Below are positions 16,807-25,033 of a stretch of 34,195 nt of DNA, piece by piece. The translations under genes and the position numbers were made by a program. Under the pieces are notes generated by a model. That model did no database searches and was not told where the DNA came from. It worked only from the letters and a program-made list of their open reading frames with translations. The DNA is from Candidatus Aminicenantota bacterium (lineage in GTDB: Bacteria > Acidobacteriota > Aminicenantia > UBA2199): assembly GCA_030610885.1 (NCBI GenBank), contig JAUWQW010000016.1, forward strand, positions 1 through 34,195, written 5' to 3'. The stretch's first letter is position 1; each line of letters starts with the position of its first letter.

Positions 16807-18360
16807 TTAATAATTAAATTCCCTTTGTTCTTCTTCTGCTGTGATATATATAGCAGGATGATCTGACCGTGGGCATACATTTTGACATATTCCGCAACCA
16901 ATGCATAAATCCGTAACAACATAAATTTGTTTTACTTTTTTCAATTTCCCTTCAAAATTCCATACTTCAACTTCTCTAAATCTGATGGCTTTATCAGGAA
17001 CAGGACAGTGTTCTTCACAAACTCCGCAATTATAACCATCAACATATGTATAACATTTGTTTCTATCAATTACTGCGGTTCCTATTTTAAATTCTTTCTT
17101 CTCTTCAATAGATAGTTTTTCTATTGCATTTGTTGGACAAATTTGAGTGCATCTGTTACATTCATATTCACAGTAACCCATATTAGGATCTAAAACTGGT
17201 GTCCATATGCCCTCTGTGCCAGCTTCAAGAAAAGAAGGTTGTATCAAGTTTGTAGGACATATTTGCATACATTTTCCACATCTTATACATTTTTGAATGA
17301 ATTGTTTTTCTGATACGGATCCAGGAGGTCTCAAAAATTTATGTCTTTTTGATTTTGCAATATCAGAAATTCTTGGTAATGCCGAAATAAAAATACCTGA
17401 TAATATTGAACCTACAACTCTTCTCCTTCCTAAATCTATTGAAGTTCTGTTTTTCTTTTTTGGAAAATTAAATTTAATTTCAATTGACTCCTCAGGACAA
17501 TCCTTTAAGCAATTAAAACAAACAAGGCATTCGGATTTCATGTAATCTTTAAAAGGGCTTCCATTGTATGTACAATTATTTGAACACAAGTTGCAGGATT
17601 TACACTTGTTTTCATTTACTTTAAGGTTAAAAAAACTGAATTTTGCAATTAAACCATACAATGCTCCTAATGGACATATATAATTGCAAAAAAATCTCCT
17701 TTTGAAGAAATTTAAAAAAATTATCAGAAAGAATATCATTCCAATCAATATTGATTGAAAGTAAACTCTCTGTTCTGTTTTCAGTATATTTTTTTTTGTA
17801 AATTCATAAATTGGTTTTAAACCCTTTACTACAATACTTTTATCATTTGCTCCATCTTTTAAAGAGTGTTCTATTGAATAATTAACTGCAGGATTTATAG
17901 CAATAGTAGAACTTCGAAATAGAATGGAAAATGGATCTAACCAGCTTCCAATATGAGTTCCCATTATAGCCATTATTACAATTAATATTAATATGATATA
18001 TTTTACATTTAGTAAATTTTTATTAATTGTCTCCTTTTTCTTTTTTGATTTTTTAAATATCCAAGAAAAAAAGTGGTTTATTGCACCAAAGGGGCATACC
18101 CATGCACAGAAAAATCTTCCAAAAATAAGTGTCAAAAAAACAGGTATAATAGAAAGTAAAAATAAGGCTTGAATTGCCTGAGTTGCAATAATATTTAATA
18201 AAAATATTAATGGGTCAAAGTAAAAGAATAAATCTATATATCCGGAGGGTTCAACATTAGATTTCCCAGTTCTTATTAACAGGAAATAGAAAAGGAATAG
18301 AAATAATATCTGAGAACCTATTCTCAATGTCTGGATAAGTGTTGTGTTTTTTGATGACAT
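16807..18360 (-). CDS. Membrane polyferredoxin, NapH-NapG-like fusion
   Basis: A 517-residue electron-transfer protein. The N-terminal half is NapH/NosR-C-like: membrane helices near residues 15-30, 55-80, 120-135 and 203-217 with the two CxxxCP motifs CAWVCP and CNYICP. Four-Cys cluster motifs lie at residues 253-263, 278-288, 358-368, 397-407, 436-452 and 486-496, so up to six [4Fe-4S] clusters. The last four resemble NapG/MauM. Between halves, residues 311-328 (LGRRRVVGSILSGIF in part) look like a twin-arginine signal, which in separate NapG proteins is N-terminal. Translated 8 nt behind a DUF362 gene in one operon. It probably moves electrons from the quinone pool to an exported partner. 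Confidence 0.8.
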   Translation of the reverse strand: MSSKNTTLIQTLRIGSQILFLFLFYFLLIRTGKSNVEPSGYIDLFFYFDPLIFLLNIIATQAIQALFLLSIIPVFLTLIFGRFFCAWVCPFGAINHFFSWIFKKSKKKKETINKNLLNVKYIILILIVIMAIMGTHIGSWLDPFSILFRSSTIAINPAVNYSIEHSLKDGANDKSIVVKGLKPIYEFTKKNILKTEQRVYFQSILIGMIFFLIIFLNFFKRRFFCNYICPLGALYGLIAKFSFFNLKVNENKCKSCNLCSNNCTYNGSPFKDYMKSECLVCFNCLKDCPEESIEIKFNFPKKKNRTSIDLGRRRVVGSILSGIFISALPRISDIAKSKRHKFLRPPGSVSEKQFIQKCIRCGKCMQICPTNLIQPSFLEAGTEGIWTPVLDPNMGYCEYECNRCTQICPTNAIEKLSIEEKKEFKIGTAVIDRNKCYTYVDGYNCGVCEEHCPVPDKAIRFREVEVWNFEGKLKKVKQIYVVTDLCIGCGICQNVCPRSDHPAIYITAEEEQREFNY

Positions 18361-18368
18361 TGAATTTA

Positions 18369-19259
18369 TTATGCAGCAAAACTCTTTAAATTTATCTTAC
18401 TTATGTCCATATTTCCCATTTTTTTCTCATAAGCAAATTTTATAAATGGGATTTCTTCAGGTTTTTCCCCAAACAAGTCAGCTGCTATAACATCAGCTTC
18501 CATTATGTTTGTTGAAGCAATAACTGTTTTTTTAAGCTCTACATCACTTATTCTTCCTCCAACAGGCCCATTTCTTTTTAATATTCTGAACGAGTCCACT
18601 ATTGTTAAATGAGTTTTAAATCCATAAGCGAGATCTGCAATATTCATGCCCAGATCTCTATGAAGTTTTCCTCTTCTTCCTCCAACTATGCCAATGAGGT
18701 TTTTCATTCCTATTGTTAGTTCAGCACTCCCATGGTGTTTTAAAATAGGTACATTTATAAATTTATCCACTTCTAAAAAATCTTTAAAAACAGGCCATCT
18801 TTTTAGCTTTTCACCCTTAAAATCATATGCAATAAGCCTGTTATTATCTGTATATCTAAGTTCTACACCCATTTTTTTTGCCATTTCCTCAATTCCACTT
18901 CTCTTATAGGTTTCTTCAGGTTTATGACATGTGTTGTCCATGATTATGATTTTTTTTGCTCCAGCATTAAAAACTTCCTCAATTATTGCTTTTAAAACAA
19001 GAGGGTTTGTATTAGCAGCCTGTTCAATTGTTCTATTCCAACCAATATTTGGTTTTATCATTACAATATCCTGTTTTGATATTATCTTTTGCATACCTCC
19101 AAGTTCTTTTATAGCTCTTTTAGTTATTTTATATGGTGAATCACCATGAACTTTTACAACAACTGAATTTGCTAAAACATTTTTTGAATTTATAAGAGAT
19201 GGGAAATAGATAGATGATGAAACTAATAGTGATGTTTTTAAAAAGTCTCTTCTTTTCAT
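18369..19259 (-). CDS. DUF362 domain protein with Tat-like signal
   Basis: A 296-residue DUF362 protein. The N-terminus MKRRDFLKTSLLVSSSIYF resembles a twin-arginine signal peptide, so it is probably exported folded. DUF362 hallmarks are KPNIGWNRTIEQAANTNP, IIIMDNTCHKPEET, NVPILKHHGSAELTIGMKN, IGIVGGRRGKLHRDLGMNI and VIASTNIMEADVIAADLFG. No cluster-binding cysteines are seen. It is the first gene of an operon with the polyferredoxin; 8 nt separate the two. AAGG lies 7 nt before the ATG. The pairing suggests that it works on or matures an iron-sulfur or other redox centre outside the membrane, but that is inference. Confidence 0.78.
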   Translation of the reverse strand: MKRRDFLKTSLLVSSSIYFPSLINSKNVLANSVVVKVHGDSPYKITKRAIKELGGMQKIISKQDIVMIKPNIGWNRTIEQAANTNPLVLKAIIEEVFNAGAKKIIIMDNTCHKPEETYKRSGIEEMAKKMGVELRYTDNNRLIAYDFKGEKLKRWPVFKDFLEVDKFINVPILKHHGSAELTIGMKNLIGIVGGRRGKLHRDLGMNIADLAYGFKTHLTIVDSFRILKRNGPVGGRISDVELKKTVIASTNIMEADVIAADLFGEKPEEIPFIKFAYEKKMGNMDISKINLKSFAA

Positions 19260-19279
19260 ATTTTACCTTCTTTAAATTA

Positions 19280-19308
19280 TAAATATCAATACGAAAGAAG
19301 AATGTCAA
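19280..19308 (-). promoter_or_regulatory. Predicted promoter of the DUF362-polyferredoxin operon
   Basis: On the minus strand a perfect TTGACA (303-308), a 17-nt spacer and TATTTA (280-285). The leader would be about 14 nt and contains AAGG. Confidence 0.55.
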
Positions 19309-19344
19309 TAGTTTAATTATAATAGGCTTAATTTAAATTTACAG

Positions 19345-20703
19345 TTAATTGTCTTTTAAAATGGTTATTTTTAAAAATTTACCCCTATTTTTATTTTTTA
19401 TTTTAAAGGAATCTGAAATAGGGGAACCATAACACCATATAATTTTTTCATTATAATTTAGTAATACAGGGCAAAGATTTCTTAATTCATATGGAATTCC
19501 AGATTCTCTTATCATCTCAAATACTTTTTGATTAAAGGAGGAATTTATTTTTATATATTTATCAGGTTTTTTAGCATTTCTTATTAATAAAGGAAATTTC
19601 ATATATGAATATGGAACTAATATCTCGTTATTGTTTTCTGGTTTTATATAATCTTCTGTTTGTTCTATTTTGATGATCTTTTTTATGTCTTTTATTCTGA
19701 CCGTTCCAGCAGAATTAATAATGTATTTATAATCAGGAATGAAAATATCATCTGGGAATATATATGCCTTATGAAATTTCAAGTTTAATCCGGGAATTGA
19801 AATGCCACTGGATATTGATGAGGTGTTGATAATATTTTCAATATGATTAAAATCTATATTAAGTAAATTCCCCTTTAAAATTCTTATATATTCTCTTATT
19901 ATGTGTCTCTTTATAGCAGGGTTATATATACTAATTATATTCAAAGGTAATATCTTTTCTAAAATTAAATTTTCTTTTAAAATTTGTTTTGCTAAATCAG
20001 TAAAATATTCATTTTCTTGTTGAATGATTGTAATTGTTTTAAATATCTGGTTTTCAATATTGGGTTCTATCTCTTTTATGTGTGGAATTATAGTGTTTCT
20101 GATCTTGTTTCTTATAAACTCATTTTGCTTGTTTGTATAATCCTCATAATACTGGATTTTATTCCTTTTTAAAAAGCTGATTATGTCTTCTTTTGAGAAT
20201 ATTAAGAGGGGTCTTATAATATTGTTTCCCTTTTTCGTAAATATAGCACTTAATCCCTGGTTTCCACTTCCCCTTAAAAGTTTTATTAAAAATGTTTCAA
20301 ATAGATCAGATTTTGTATGAGCAGTTGCAATTTTTGAATTTTTATATTTTGACGAAACCTTATTAAAAAATCTATATCTGAGTATTGAAGCCGCATGTTC
20401 AAGGTTTAGTTTATTTTTTAATTTATAAGAGATTACATCCTCTTTTGCTTTTAAAAGTTTTATATTCAAGGATTTGCAAAAATTTTCTATCCAATGCTCT
20501 TCTTTTTTTGAATCTTTTCTTATCTGGTGATTAAAGTATGCTGCAATTAATTGAAAATTAATATTTTCTTGTAGTTTTTTAAGTAAATGTGTTAATGTGA
20601 CAGAATCTTTTCCCCCAGAAAGGGCCATAATTATAGTTTCATTATTGTCAATAAGTTTGAGTCTTTTTATATATTTGAGAAATAAAGGATATAATTTTTT
20701 CAT
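19345..20703 (-). CDS. tilS: tRNA(Ile)-lysidine synthase
   Basis: TilS converts C34 of tRNA-Ile(CAU) to lysidine so that it reads AUA. The PP-loop ALSGGKDSVTL lies at residues 27-37, with AAYFNHQIR, TAHTKSDLFETFLIKLLRGSG and the EDYTNKQNEFIRNKIRN segment. A C-terminal domain follows, giving 452 residues. The start is placed at 20703 (MKKLYPLFLKYIKR), because a longer in-frame start at 20742 lies inside tRNA-Met. Only 9 nt separate the tRNA 3' end from the ATG and there is no Shine-Dalgarno, so tilS is probably made from the same transcript after tRNA processing and translated with almost no leader. Confidence 0.9.
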   Translation of the reverse strand: MKKLYPLFLKYIKRLKLIDNNETIIMALSGGKDSVTLTHLLKKLQENINFQLIAAYFNHQIRKDSKKEEHWIENFCKSLNIKLLKAKEDVISYKLKNKLNLEHAASILRYRFFNKVSSKYKNSKIATAHTKSDLFETFLIKLLRGSGNQGLSAIFTKKGNNIIRPLLIFSKEDIISFLKRNKIQYYEDYTNKQNEFIRNKIRNTIIPHIKEIEPNIENQIFKTITIIQQENEYFTDLAKQILKENLILEKILPLNIISIYNPAIKRHIIREYIRILKGNLLNIDFNHIENIINTSSISSGISIPGLNLKFHKAYIFPDDIFIPDYKYIINSAGTVRIKDIKKIIKIEQTEDYIKPENNNEILVPYSYMKFPLLIRNAKKPDKYIKINSSFNQKVFEMIRESGIPYELRNLCPVLLNYNEKIIWCYGSPISDSFKIKNKNRGKFLKITILKDN

Positions 20704-20712
20704 AAGTAAATA

Positions 20713-20785
20713 TAGCGGCGGAGGGATTTGAACCCCCGACATAACGGATATGAGCCGTCTGCTCTACCGACTGAGCTACGCCGCC
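20713..20785 (-). tRNA. tRNA-Met (anticodon CAU), elongator type
   Basis: The acceptor GGCGGCG pairs with CGCCGCT (G1-U72 wobble), discriminator A. D arm AGCTCAGTCGGTAGAGC, anticodon stem GACGG/CCGTT with loop CTCATAT, and T loop TTCAAAT. CCA is not encoded. It lacks the unpaired 1-72 position and the GGG/CCC anticodon stem of the initiator. From memory its acceptor and T arm match the Bacillus subtilis elongator tRNA-Met closely. A tRNA-Ile2 identity cannot be formally excluded, as both have CAU genes. Confidence 0.88.
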
Positions 20786-20796
20786 ATAAGTGAAAT

Positions 20797-20825
20797 ATTA
20801 TACTATTTTTCTCTATTTTAATCAA
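20797..20825 (-). promoter_or_regulatory. Predicted promoter of tRNA-Met and tilS
   Basis: On the minus strand TTGATT (820-825), a 17-nt spacer and TATAAT (797-802). The start would be about 5-6 nt before the tRNA 5' end. Confidence 0.65.
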
Positions 20826-20909
20826 GAGTAAAAGGGAAACAGTACATAACAATTGAATAAATTTGGATTTTCTGATATCTTGATATATTAACCATAAAGG
20901 AGGAATAAA

Positions 20910-21986
20910 ATGTCTGAACGTATGATAAAACAATTTATGGACATGGTACAAATTGACAGTGAATCCGGTAATGAAGTGGAATTTATTGATTACCTGATAA
21001 TTGAATTCAAAAAGCTTGGAGCTAAGGTTTCAAAGGACGGGTACGGTAATTTGATAGCTAATTTTTATGCTAAGAATTGTATAGGAAAAGATCCCATTCT
21101 TTTATCCTGTCATGCAGATACAGTGAAACCTGGAAAAGGTATAGAACCTGTGCTTAAGGATGGAGTTATCCGTTCCAAAGGAGATACTATTCTGGCTGCT
21201 GACGATAAAGCCGGAATTGCAGAACTATTAGAGGCTCTTAGAATTGCTGAGACCCATCCTCCTATTGAAGTGGCTATAAGCAGACAGGAGGAAGTGGGTC
21301 TTATAGGTGTAAAAAATCTTGATTTTAGCAGATTGAAGGCTAAGAAGGGATTTCTTCTGGACAATGATACTCTTGAAACTATTGTAATTGGTGGTCCTTC
21401 TTATTTTGCTATTGATGTTAATATAAAAGGACGTGGTGCCCATGCAGGTATGGAGCCTGAAAAAGGTATAAATGCAATATTAGCAGCATCAAAGGCAATT
21501 TGTGCAATTAAGCTTGGACGTCTGGATCATGAGACCACAGCAAATGTTGGAGTAATTAACGGTGGAATGATAAGGAACGGAGTTCCTGAATCTGTTACTT
21601 TTTTAGCAGAATGTCGAAGTCTGAACCATAGGAAGGGGGAAAAACTTGCCCAAGATATGGAAAAGATAATAAAAGAAGAGGTAGAATCTATAGGAGCTAC
21701 TGTGGAGATCAAGGTAGATAATCTATGCAAAGCTGTGGATATCCCGAAGGATTCATGGACAGTAGAAATATCAAAGAAAGCCTTAAAAAAGGTTGGAGTT
21801 AATGCAAAAACTACTTTTATTACAGGGTTCACTGATGCTTCTATTTACAACAACAAGGGTATAGAGGTGGCAGTAGTGGGGATCGGTGCAAGACTGGAGC
21901 ACTCCTGTGATGAACATATCTATGTGGCTGATATGGAGAAGGCTTTGAATATGATAGTTGAGATATTAAGACTATCAGCAGAATAA
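20910..21986 (+). CDS. M20 family metallopeptidase (PepT-like)
   Basis: A 358-residue dizinc aminopeptidase/deacylase of the M20 family, similar to peptidase T-like proteins. The zinc ligands and catalytic residues can be followed: His in LLSCHADTVKPG, the bridging Asp in ILAADDKAG, Glu-Glu in SRQEEVGLIG, Asp in LLDND, and a C-terminal His in LEHSCDEHIYV. GRGAHAGMEPEKGINAI is the dimerisation-domain signature. A strong AAAGGAGG site precedes the ATG. The gene looks richer in G+C than its neighbours (30 of 60 bases in 21241-21300, against 18 of 60 in 22201-22260). A lipoprotein gene follows 13 nt after the stop. Confidence 0.88.
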   Translation: MSERMIKQFMDMVQIDSESGNEVEFIDYLIIEFKKLGAKVSKDGYGNLIANFYAKNCIGKDPILLSCHADTVKPGKGIEPVLKDGVIRSKGDTILAADDKAGIAELLEALRIAETHPPIEVAISRQEEVGLIGVKNLDFSRLKAKKGFLLDNDTLETIVIGGPSYFAIDVNIKGRGAHAGMEPEKGINAILAASKAICAIKLGRLDHETTANVGVINGGMIRNGVPESVTFLAECRSLNHRKGEKLAQDMEKIIKEEVESIGATVEIKVDNLCKAVDIPKDSWTVEISKKALKKVGVNAKTTFITGFTDASIYNNKGIEVAVVGIGARLEHSCDEHIYVADMEKALNMIVEILRLSAE

Positions 21987-21999
21987 TAAGGAGGCTGGA

Positions 22000-22524
22000 A
22001 TGAAGATTAAAAATTTATTTTTTATCATTACTCTTTCAATCTTTTTGGTTTTTATAGCTTGTGAGGGGAAAAAGGAGGTTAAACCTTCCGAAGGATCAGC
22101 GCTTGAAAAAGAAGTATCAAAAATAAGTCCAAAGGAAATTGGGGAAATTGTTGGGAAACTATATGTTGAGGCAATAGAAGAGGTTGTTGAATGTTTAAAG
22201 GATAAACCAGAAGTAATTGAAGCAAAGAAAAAGATGGAAGAATTAAAAGAAAGTTATGTACAAAAGCTCATAGTTTATGGAAAAAAGCATGAGAAAATGA
22301 ATCAGGATGAAAAAAACACTTTTAATAGAACTGTTGGGTATGGTATTAATAAAGTTTCCAGAACAATTTTTAAATCATATTTAGACATACAAAAATATTA
22401 TAGGAAAAAGGATAGGGAGTTAGGTAATCTGATAACAACATTTAATGCTATTACACAATATGCAAACTTTGAATTATTAAAAAAACAAGCTCCAAAAGAG
22501 GCTGAACGATTAGGTATTAAATAA
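22000..22524 (+). CDS. Unknown lipoprotein, helical
   Basis: A 174-residue protein with a lipoprotein signal peptide (MKIKNLFFIITLSIFLVF, lipobox FIAC, Cys at residue 21). The mature part is rich in Lys and Glu and looks helical, with EIGEIVGKLYVEAIEEVVECLK and a C-terminal AITQYANFELLKKQAPKEAE. I do not recognise a family. A good AAGGAGG site lies 7 nt before the ATG. It is 13 nt downstream of the M20 peptidase gene and probably cotranscribed, although base composition differs. It ends just before a convergent gene. Confidence 0.65.
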   Translation: MKIKNLFFIITLSIFLVFIACEGKKEVKPSEGSALEKEVSKISPKEIGEIVGKLYVEAIEEVVECLKDKPEVIEAKKKMEELKESYVQKLIVYGKKHEKMNQDEKNTFNRTVGYGINKVSRTIFKSYLDIQKYYRKKDRELGNLITTFNAITQYANFELLKKQAPKEAERLGIK

Positions 22525-22551
22525 GTATAACTGATATGTTTGTACTAAGAT

Positions 22552-23190
22552 TTATAAAATAGATTTTATTTTTTGAATTATCATACTTTCAGGAGCAGCT
22601 CCCTCCTGATATTCTGTTTCATTTATAACAGTTCTAGGTACACCCATTACATTATATTTTTGAGAGAGTTGAGGAAACTCTGTGGCTTCAACCATATCTG
22701 CTTTTACTTTTTTACTGTAATAAGCCATCTGGTGAGCAAGTATTACAGCCTGCGGGCAATATGGACAGGTTGGTGTAACAAATACCTGAAGATGAATATC
22801 TTTTTCAAGAGTATCAAGGAATTTTTTTGTTTCTGCTTGCAGAGGACTTTCTCCAGTTGATATTAATTTTATTGCTTCAATGATTGAACTGAATTCATAT
22901 CCACTTGGTATACCATAAAATTTAATTCCATAATCTTTATTGTCCATCACCACTATTGCCGGGATTTTATCAACTCCATATTTATCTGCTTCAACTTTAT
23001 CTTTAATAAACTCAAAAACTTGCAACTTGATTTTGTCTGATAATTCACTGATCTCTTTGATTAATGCATGAGTTGTACTACAAAATCTGCATTCAAATTC
23101 CTGCGTGAAGAATTTTAATGTAACTTCTTTTTTCAATCCTTTAAATATCTCTTCTAATTCTTTTTTTACCTTTGTATCTAAGTGTTCCAT
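22552..23190 (-). CDS. Glutaredoxin-like protein / protein disulfide oxidoreductase
   Basis: A 212-residue cytoplasmic protein with two tandem thioredoxin folds, the PDO or glutaredoxin-like arrangement known from archaea and anaerobes. The N-terminal unit has CRFC (in FECRFCSTTH) with cis-Pro loop DKIPAIVV; the C-terminal unit has the active CPYC (in VTPTCPYCPQAV) with VMGVPRTVINE. It probably reduces or exchanges disulfides together with a thioredoxin reductase not seen here. The start is the ATG at 23190, placed 5 nt after AAGGAAGG; the in-frame GTG at 23196 is too close to it. The promoter holds a long palindrome, so the gene is probably under a dedicated repressor. Confidence 0.82.
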   Translation of the reverse strand: MEHLDTKVKKELEEIFKGLKKEVTLKFFTQEFECRFCSTTHALIKEISELSDKIKLQVFEFIKDKVEADKYGVDKIPAIVVMDNKDYGIKFYGIPSGYEFSSIIEAIKLISTGESPLQAETKKFLDTLEKDIHLQVFVTPTCPYCPQAVILAHQMAYYSKKVKADMVEATEFPQLSQKYNVMGVPRTVINETEYQEGAAPESMIIQKIKSIL

Positions 23191-23203
23191 AAACACCTTC
23201 CTT

Positions 23204-23224
23204 TATAGTTAATAATTAACTATA
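23204..23224. promoter_or_regulatory. 21-bp perfect palindromic operator
   Basis: Half-site TATAGTTAAT, a central A, then the exact reverse complement ATTAACTATA. It overlaps the -10 box (23219-23224) and the expected transcription start of the glutaredoxin-like gene, the classical position for a repressor site. The 7-1-7 core AGTTAAT-A-ATTAACT has the shape of Fur/PerR-family or MarR-family operators, but the regulator cannot be named. Confidence 0.7.
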
Positions 23225-23247
23225 TAATATTTTTTGATTTTTGTCAA
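23219..23247 (-). promoter_or_regulatory. Predicted promoter of the glutaredoxin-like gene
   Basis: On the minus strand a perfect TTGACA (242-247), a 17-nt spacer and TATAGT (219-224). The -10 box is the upstream end of the palindrome. Confidence 0.7.
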
Positions 23248-23325
23248 ATCATAAACCTTTAATTTTAATTTTTCGTATTTAAATATTTATTATGATAATC
23301 TTGTTTTATAATTTTGGAGGTTTGT

Positions 23326-24969
23326 ATGAAAAGAACACTCATTTTATACTTTTTGTTTATTTTTGTATTTTCATTTGAATTATTTTCAGATGAATTGCTT
23401 ACTGTACCGGAAAAAACAAATTATCAGAGAACCTCTACTTATCAAGAAGTTATAGATTTTATCAAGGCACTTAAAGAGAGGCATCCAGAAAAGATGAAGA
23501 TAGAATTTATTGGGATTACTACTGAAGGCAGAAAAATCCCTATGATAATTCTAAGTAAATATGGAATTTCTAAGCCTCGGGAAAGTAGATTGCTGAATAA
23601 ACCTCCAGTTTTGATTATGGCAAATATTCATGCTGGTGAAGTTGAAGGTAAAGAATCAACTCAGATGTTAATTAGAGAAATTCTTGAGAATAACAGAGAA
23701 GATTTGTTAGAGAATCAAACTGTTTTAATTATACCCATATTCAATTGTGATGGTAATGAGAAAATGTCATCTAAAAATCGACGAGATAATGGCCCTGAAC
23801 TTGCAGGTGAAAGAAAGAATGGGCAAGGGTATGATCTTAATAGAGATTTTGTAAAGGTGGAAAGTTTTGAAGTAAGAGCTTTGATTACAAATGTTTTTAA
23901 TTGTTGGGATCCTGTTCTTTTTGTGGATATGCATACTACTAATGGGTCTTTACATCAAGAACCAGTAACCTATGCTCCAAACATTGCACCTGAAGGTGAT
24001 CAAGTTTTAACTGATTATATGTGGAAAAAAGCCCTGCCTGAAATAGATAAAACCTTATTAAAAAAATATAAAGTTGAAAGTATTCCTTATGGGAATTTCA
24101 TAAAAAGAGATGATCCTGTTAAAGGCTGGAGAAATAGAGCTATAGAAGCACGATTTGGCACCTCTTATTATGGATTAAGAAACCGTTTTTCTATCTTAGA
24201 TGAAAACTATTCACAAGCTGATTTTAGAACCAGAATAAAAGGTGCTTTGAGCTTTATCATAGCTATTTTGGAATACACCAATAAACATATGGATGAGATG
24301 TGCAAGTTAATTAGAGAGGCTGATTTAAGAGCAATTAAAGAGGTTAAAAATTCAGAATTTCCAATAAGATTTAAGCTAACCAAGACATATGATTTCTTAA
24401 TAAAAAGCTATATATTTAAAAAGAGAGAAATCCTGGAATCTGAAAGGGAGCGTTATCCAAAAAAGTGGTACGGAGATTATCTTGTAGAAAAAACAGATAA
24501 AAAGAAAAACTATTACACAACACTTTATGCCAGTTTTAAACCATATAAAAAGGTAAAATTAAGTGAAGGCTATATTATGCTACCATCTGAGAAACAAGTG
24601 GCTATGCATTTGAAACTTCATGGTATTAATGTTCAGGTTATTGGGGAGTCGTTTAAAGGAAAAGTCAGATTGTATAAGGTTATCAAAATTGAATCCTTAA
24701 AAAGCCCTTATCAGGGGCACTTTTTACATACAAATATTGATTATAAAGAGGTGGAGAAGGAAGTTGATGTTCCAAAAGGCTCTTTTTTCATCACTTTATC
24801 TCAACCACTTTCAAGACTTGCTGCTTATTTACTGGAGCCTCAATCCAGGGATGGATATGCTGCGTGGAATTTTTTTGACAGAATTATAGTTCACCAATGG
24901 AGAGGTTACTCTCTATATCCTGTATATAAAGTACTCAAAACACCAAGAGTACAGATGCACAATTTTTAA
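23326..24969 (+). CDS. M14 family zinc carboxypeptidase, exported
   Basis: A 547-residue exported metallopeptidase. The signal peptide is MKRTLILYFLFIFVFSFELFS. YQEVIDFIKALKERHP and GITTEGRKIPMIILS are the usual start of the domain. The zinc ligands are His and Glu in NIHAGEVEGKES near residue 101 and His in DMHTTNGSLHQE near residue 202; the catalytic Glu is probably in SILDENYSQADFRTR near residue 301. The C-terminal 230 residues are family-specific. The start is set at the ATG at 23326, because the upstream in-frame TTG at 23314 is part of the GGAGG ribosome site. The peptide substrate is unknown. Confidence 0.83.
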   Translation: MKRTLILYFLFIFVFSFELFSDELLTVPEKTNYQRTSTYQEVIDFIKALKERHPEKMKIEFIGITTEGRKIPMIILSKYGISKPRESRLLNKPPVLIMANIHAGEVEGKESTQMLIREILENNREDLLENQTVLIIPIFNCDGNEKMSSKNRRDNGPELAGERKNGQGYDLNRDFVKVESFEVRALITNVFNCWDPVLFVDMHTTNGSLHQEPVTYAPNIAPEGDQVLTDYMWKKALPEIDKTLLKKYKVESIPYGNFIKRDDPVKGWRNRAIEARFGTSYYGLRNRFSILDENYSQADFRTRIKGALSFIIAILEYTNKHMDEMCKLIREADLRAIKEVKNSEFPIRFKLTKTYDFLIKSYIFKKREILESERERYPKKWYGDYLVEKTDKKKNYYTTLYASFKPYKKVKLSEGYIMLPSEKQVAMHLKLHGINVQVIGESFKGKVRLYKVIKIESLKSPYQGHFLHTNIDYKEVEKEVDVPKGSFFITLSQPLSRLAAYLLEPQSRDGYAAWNFFDRIIVHQWRGYSLYPVYKVLKTPRVQMHNF

Positions 24970-24999
24970 TTTATGGGAGGACTCCAAAAGATCTATCTA

Positions 25000-25028
25000 T
25001 TGACCTTATCTTGTTTTTCTGATAAATA
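25000..25028 (+). promoter_or_regulatory. Predicted promoter of the glycosyltransferase pair
   Basis: TTGACC at 25000-25005, a 17-nt spacer and TAAATA at 25023-25028. The ATG at 25034 starts 5 nt later. An AAAGG motif ends only 1 nt before the ATG, too close to act as a ribosome site. Confidence 0.5.
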
Positions 25029-25033
25029 AAGGT

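Noticed and set aside
20704-20742. Longer tilS start at 20742
   Set aside because: The extra codons lie within the tRNA-Met acceptor and T arm; the family start fits the ATG at 20703.
20853-20881. TTGAAT-17-TATCTT promoter for the M20 peptidase
   Set aside because: Both hexamers are weak and an alternative nearby scores similarly; left uncalled.
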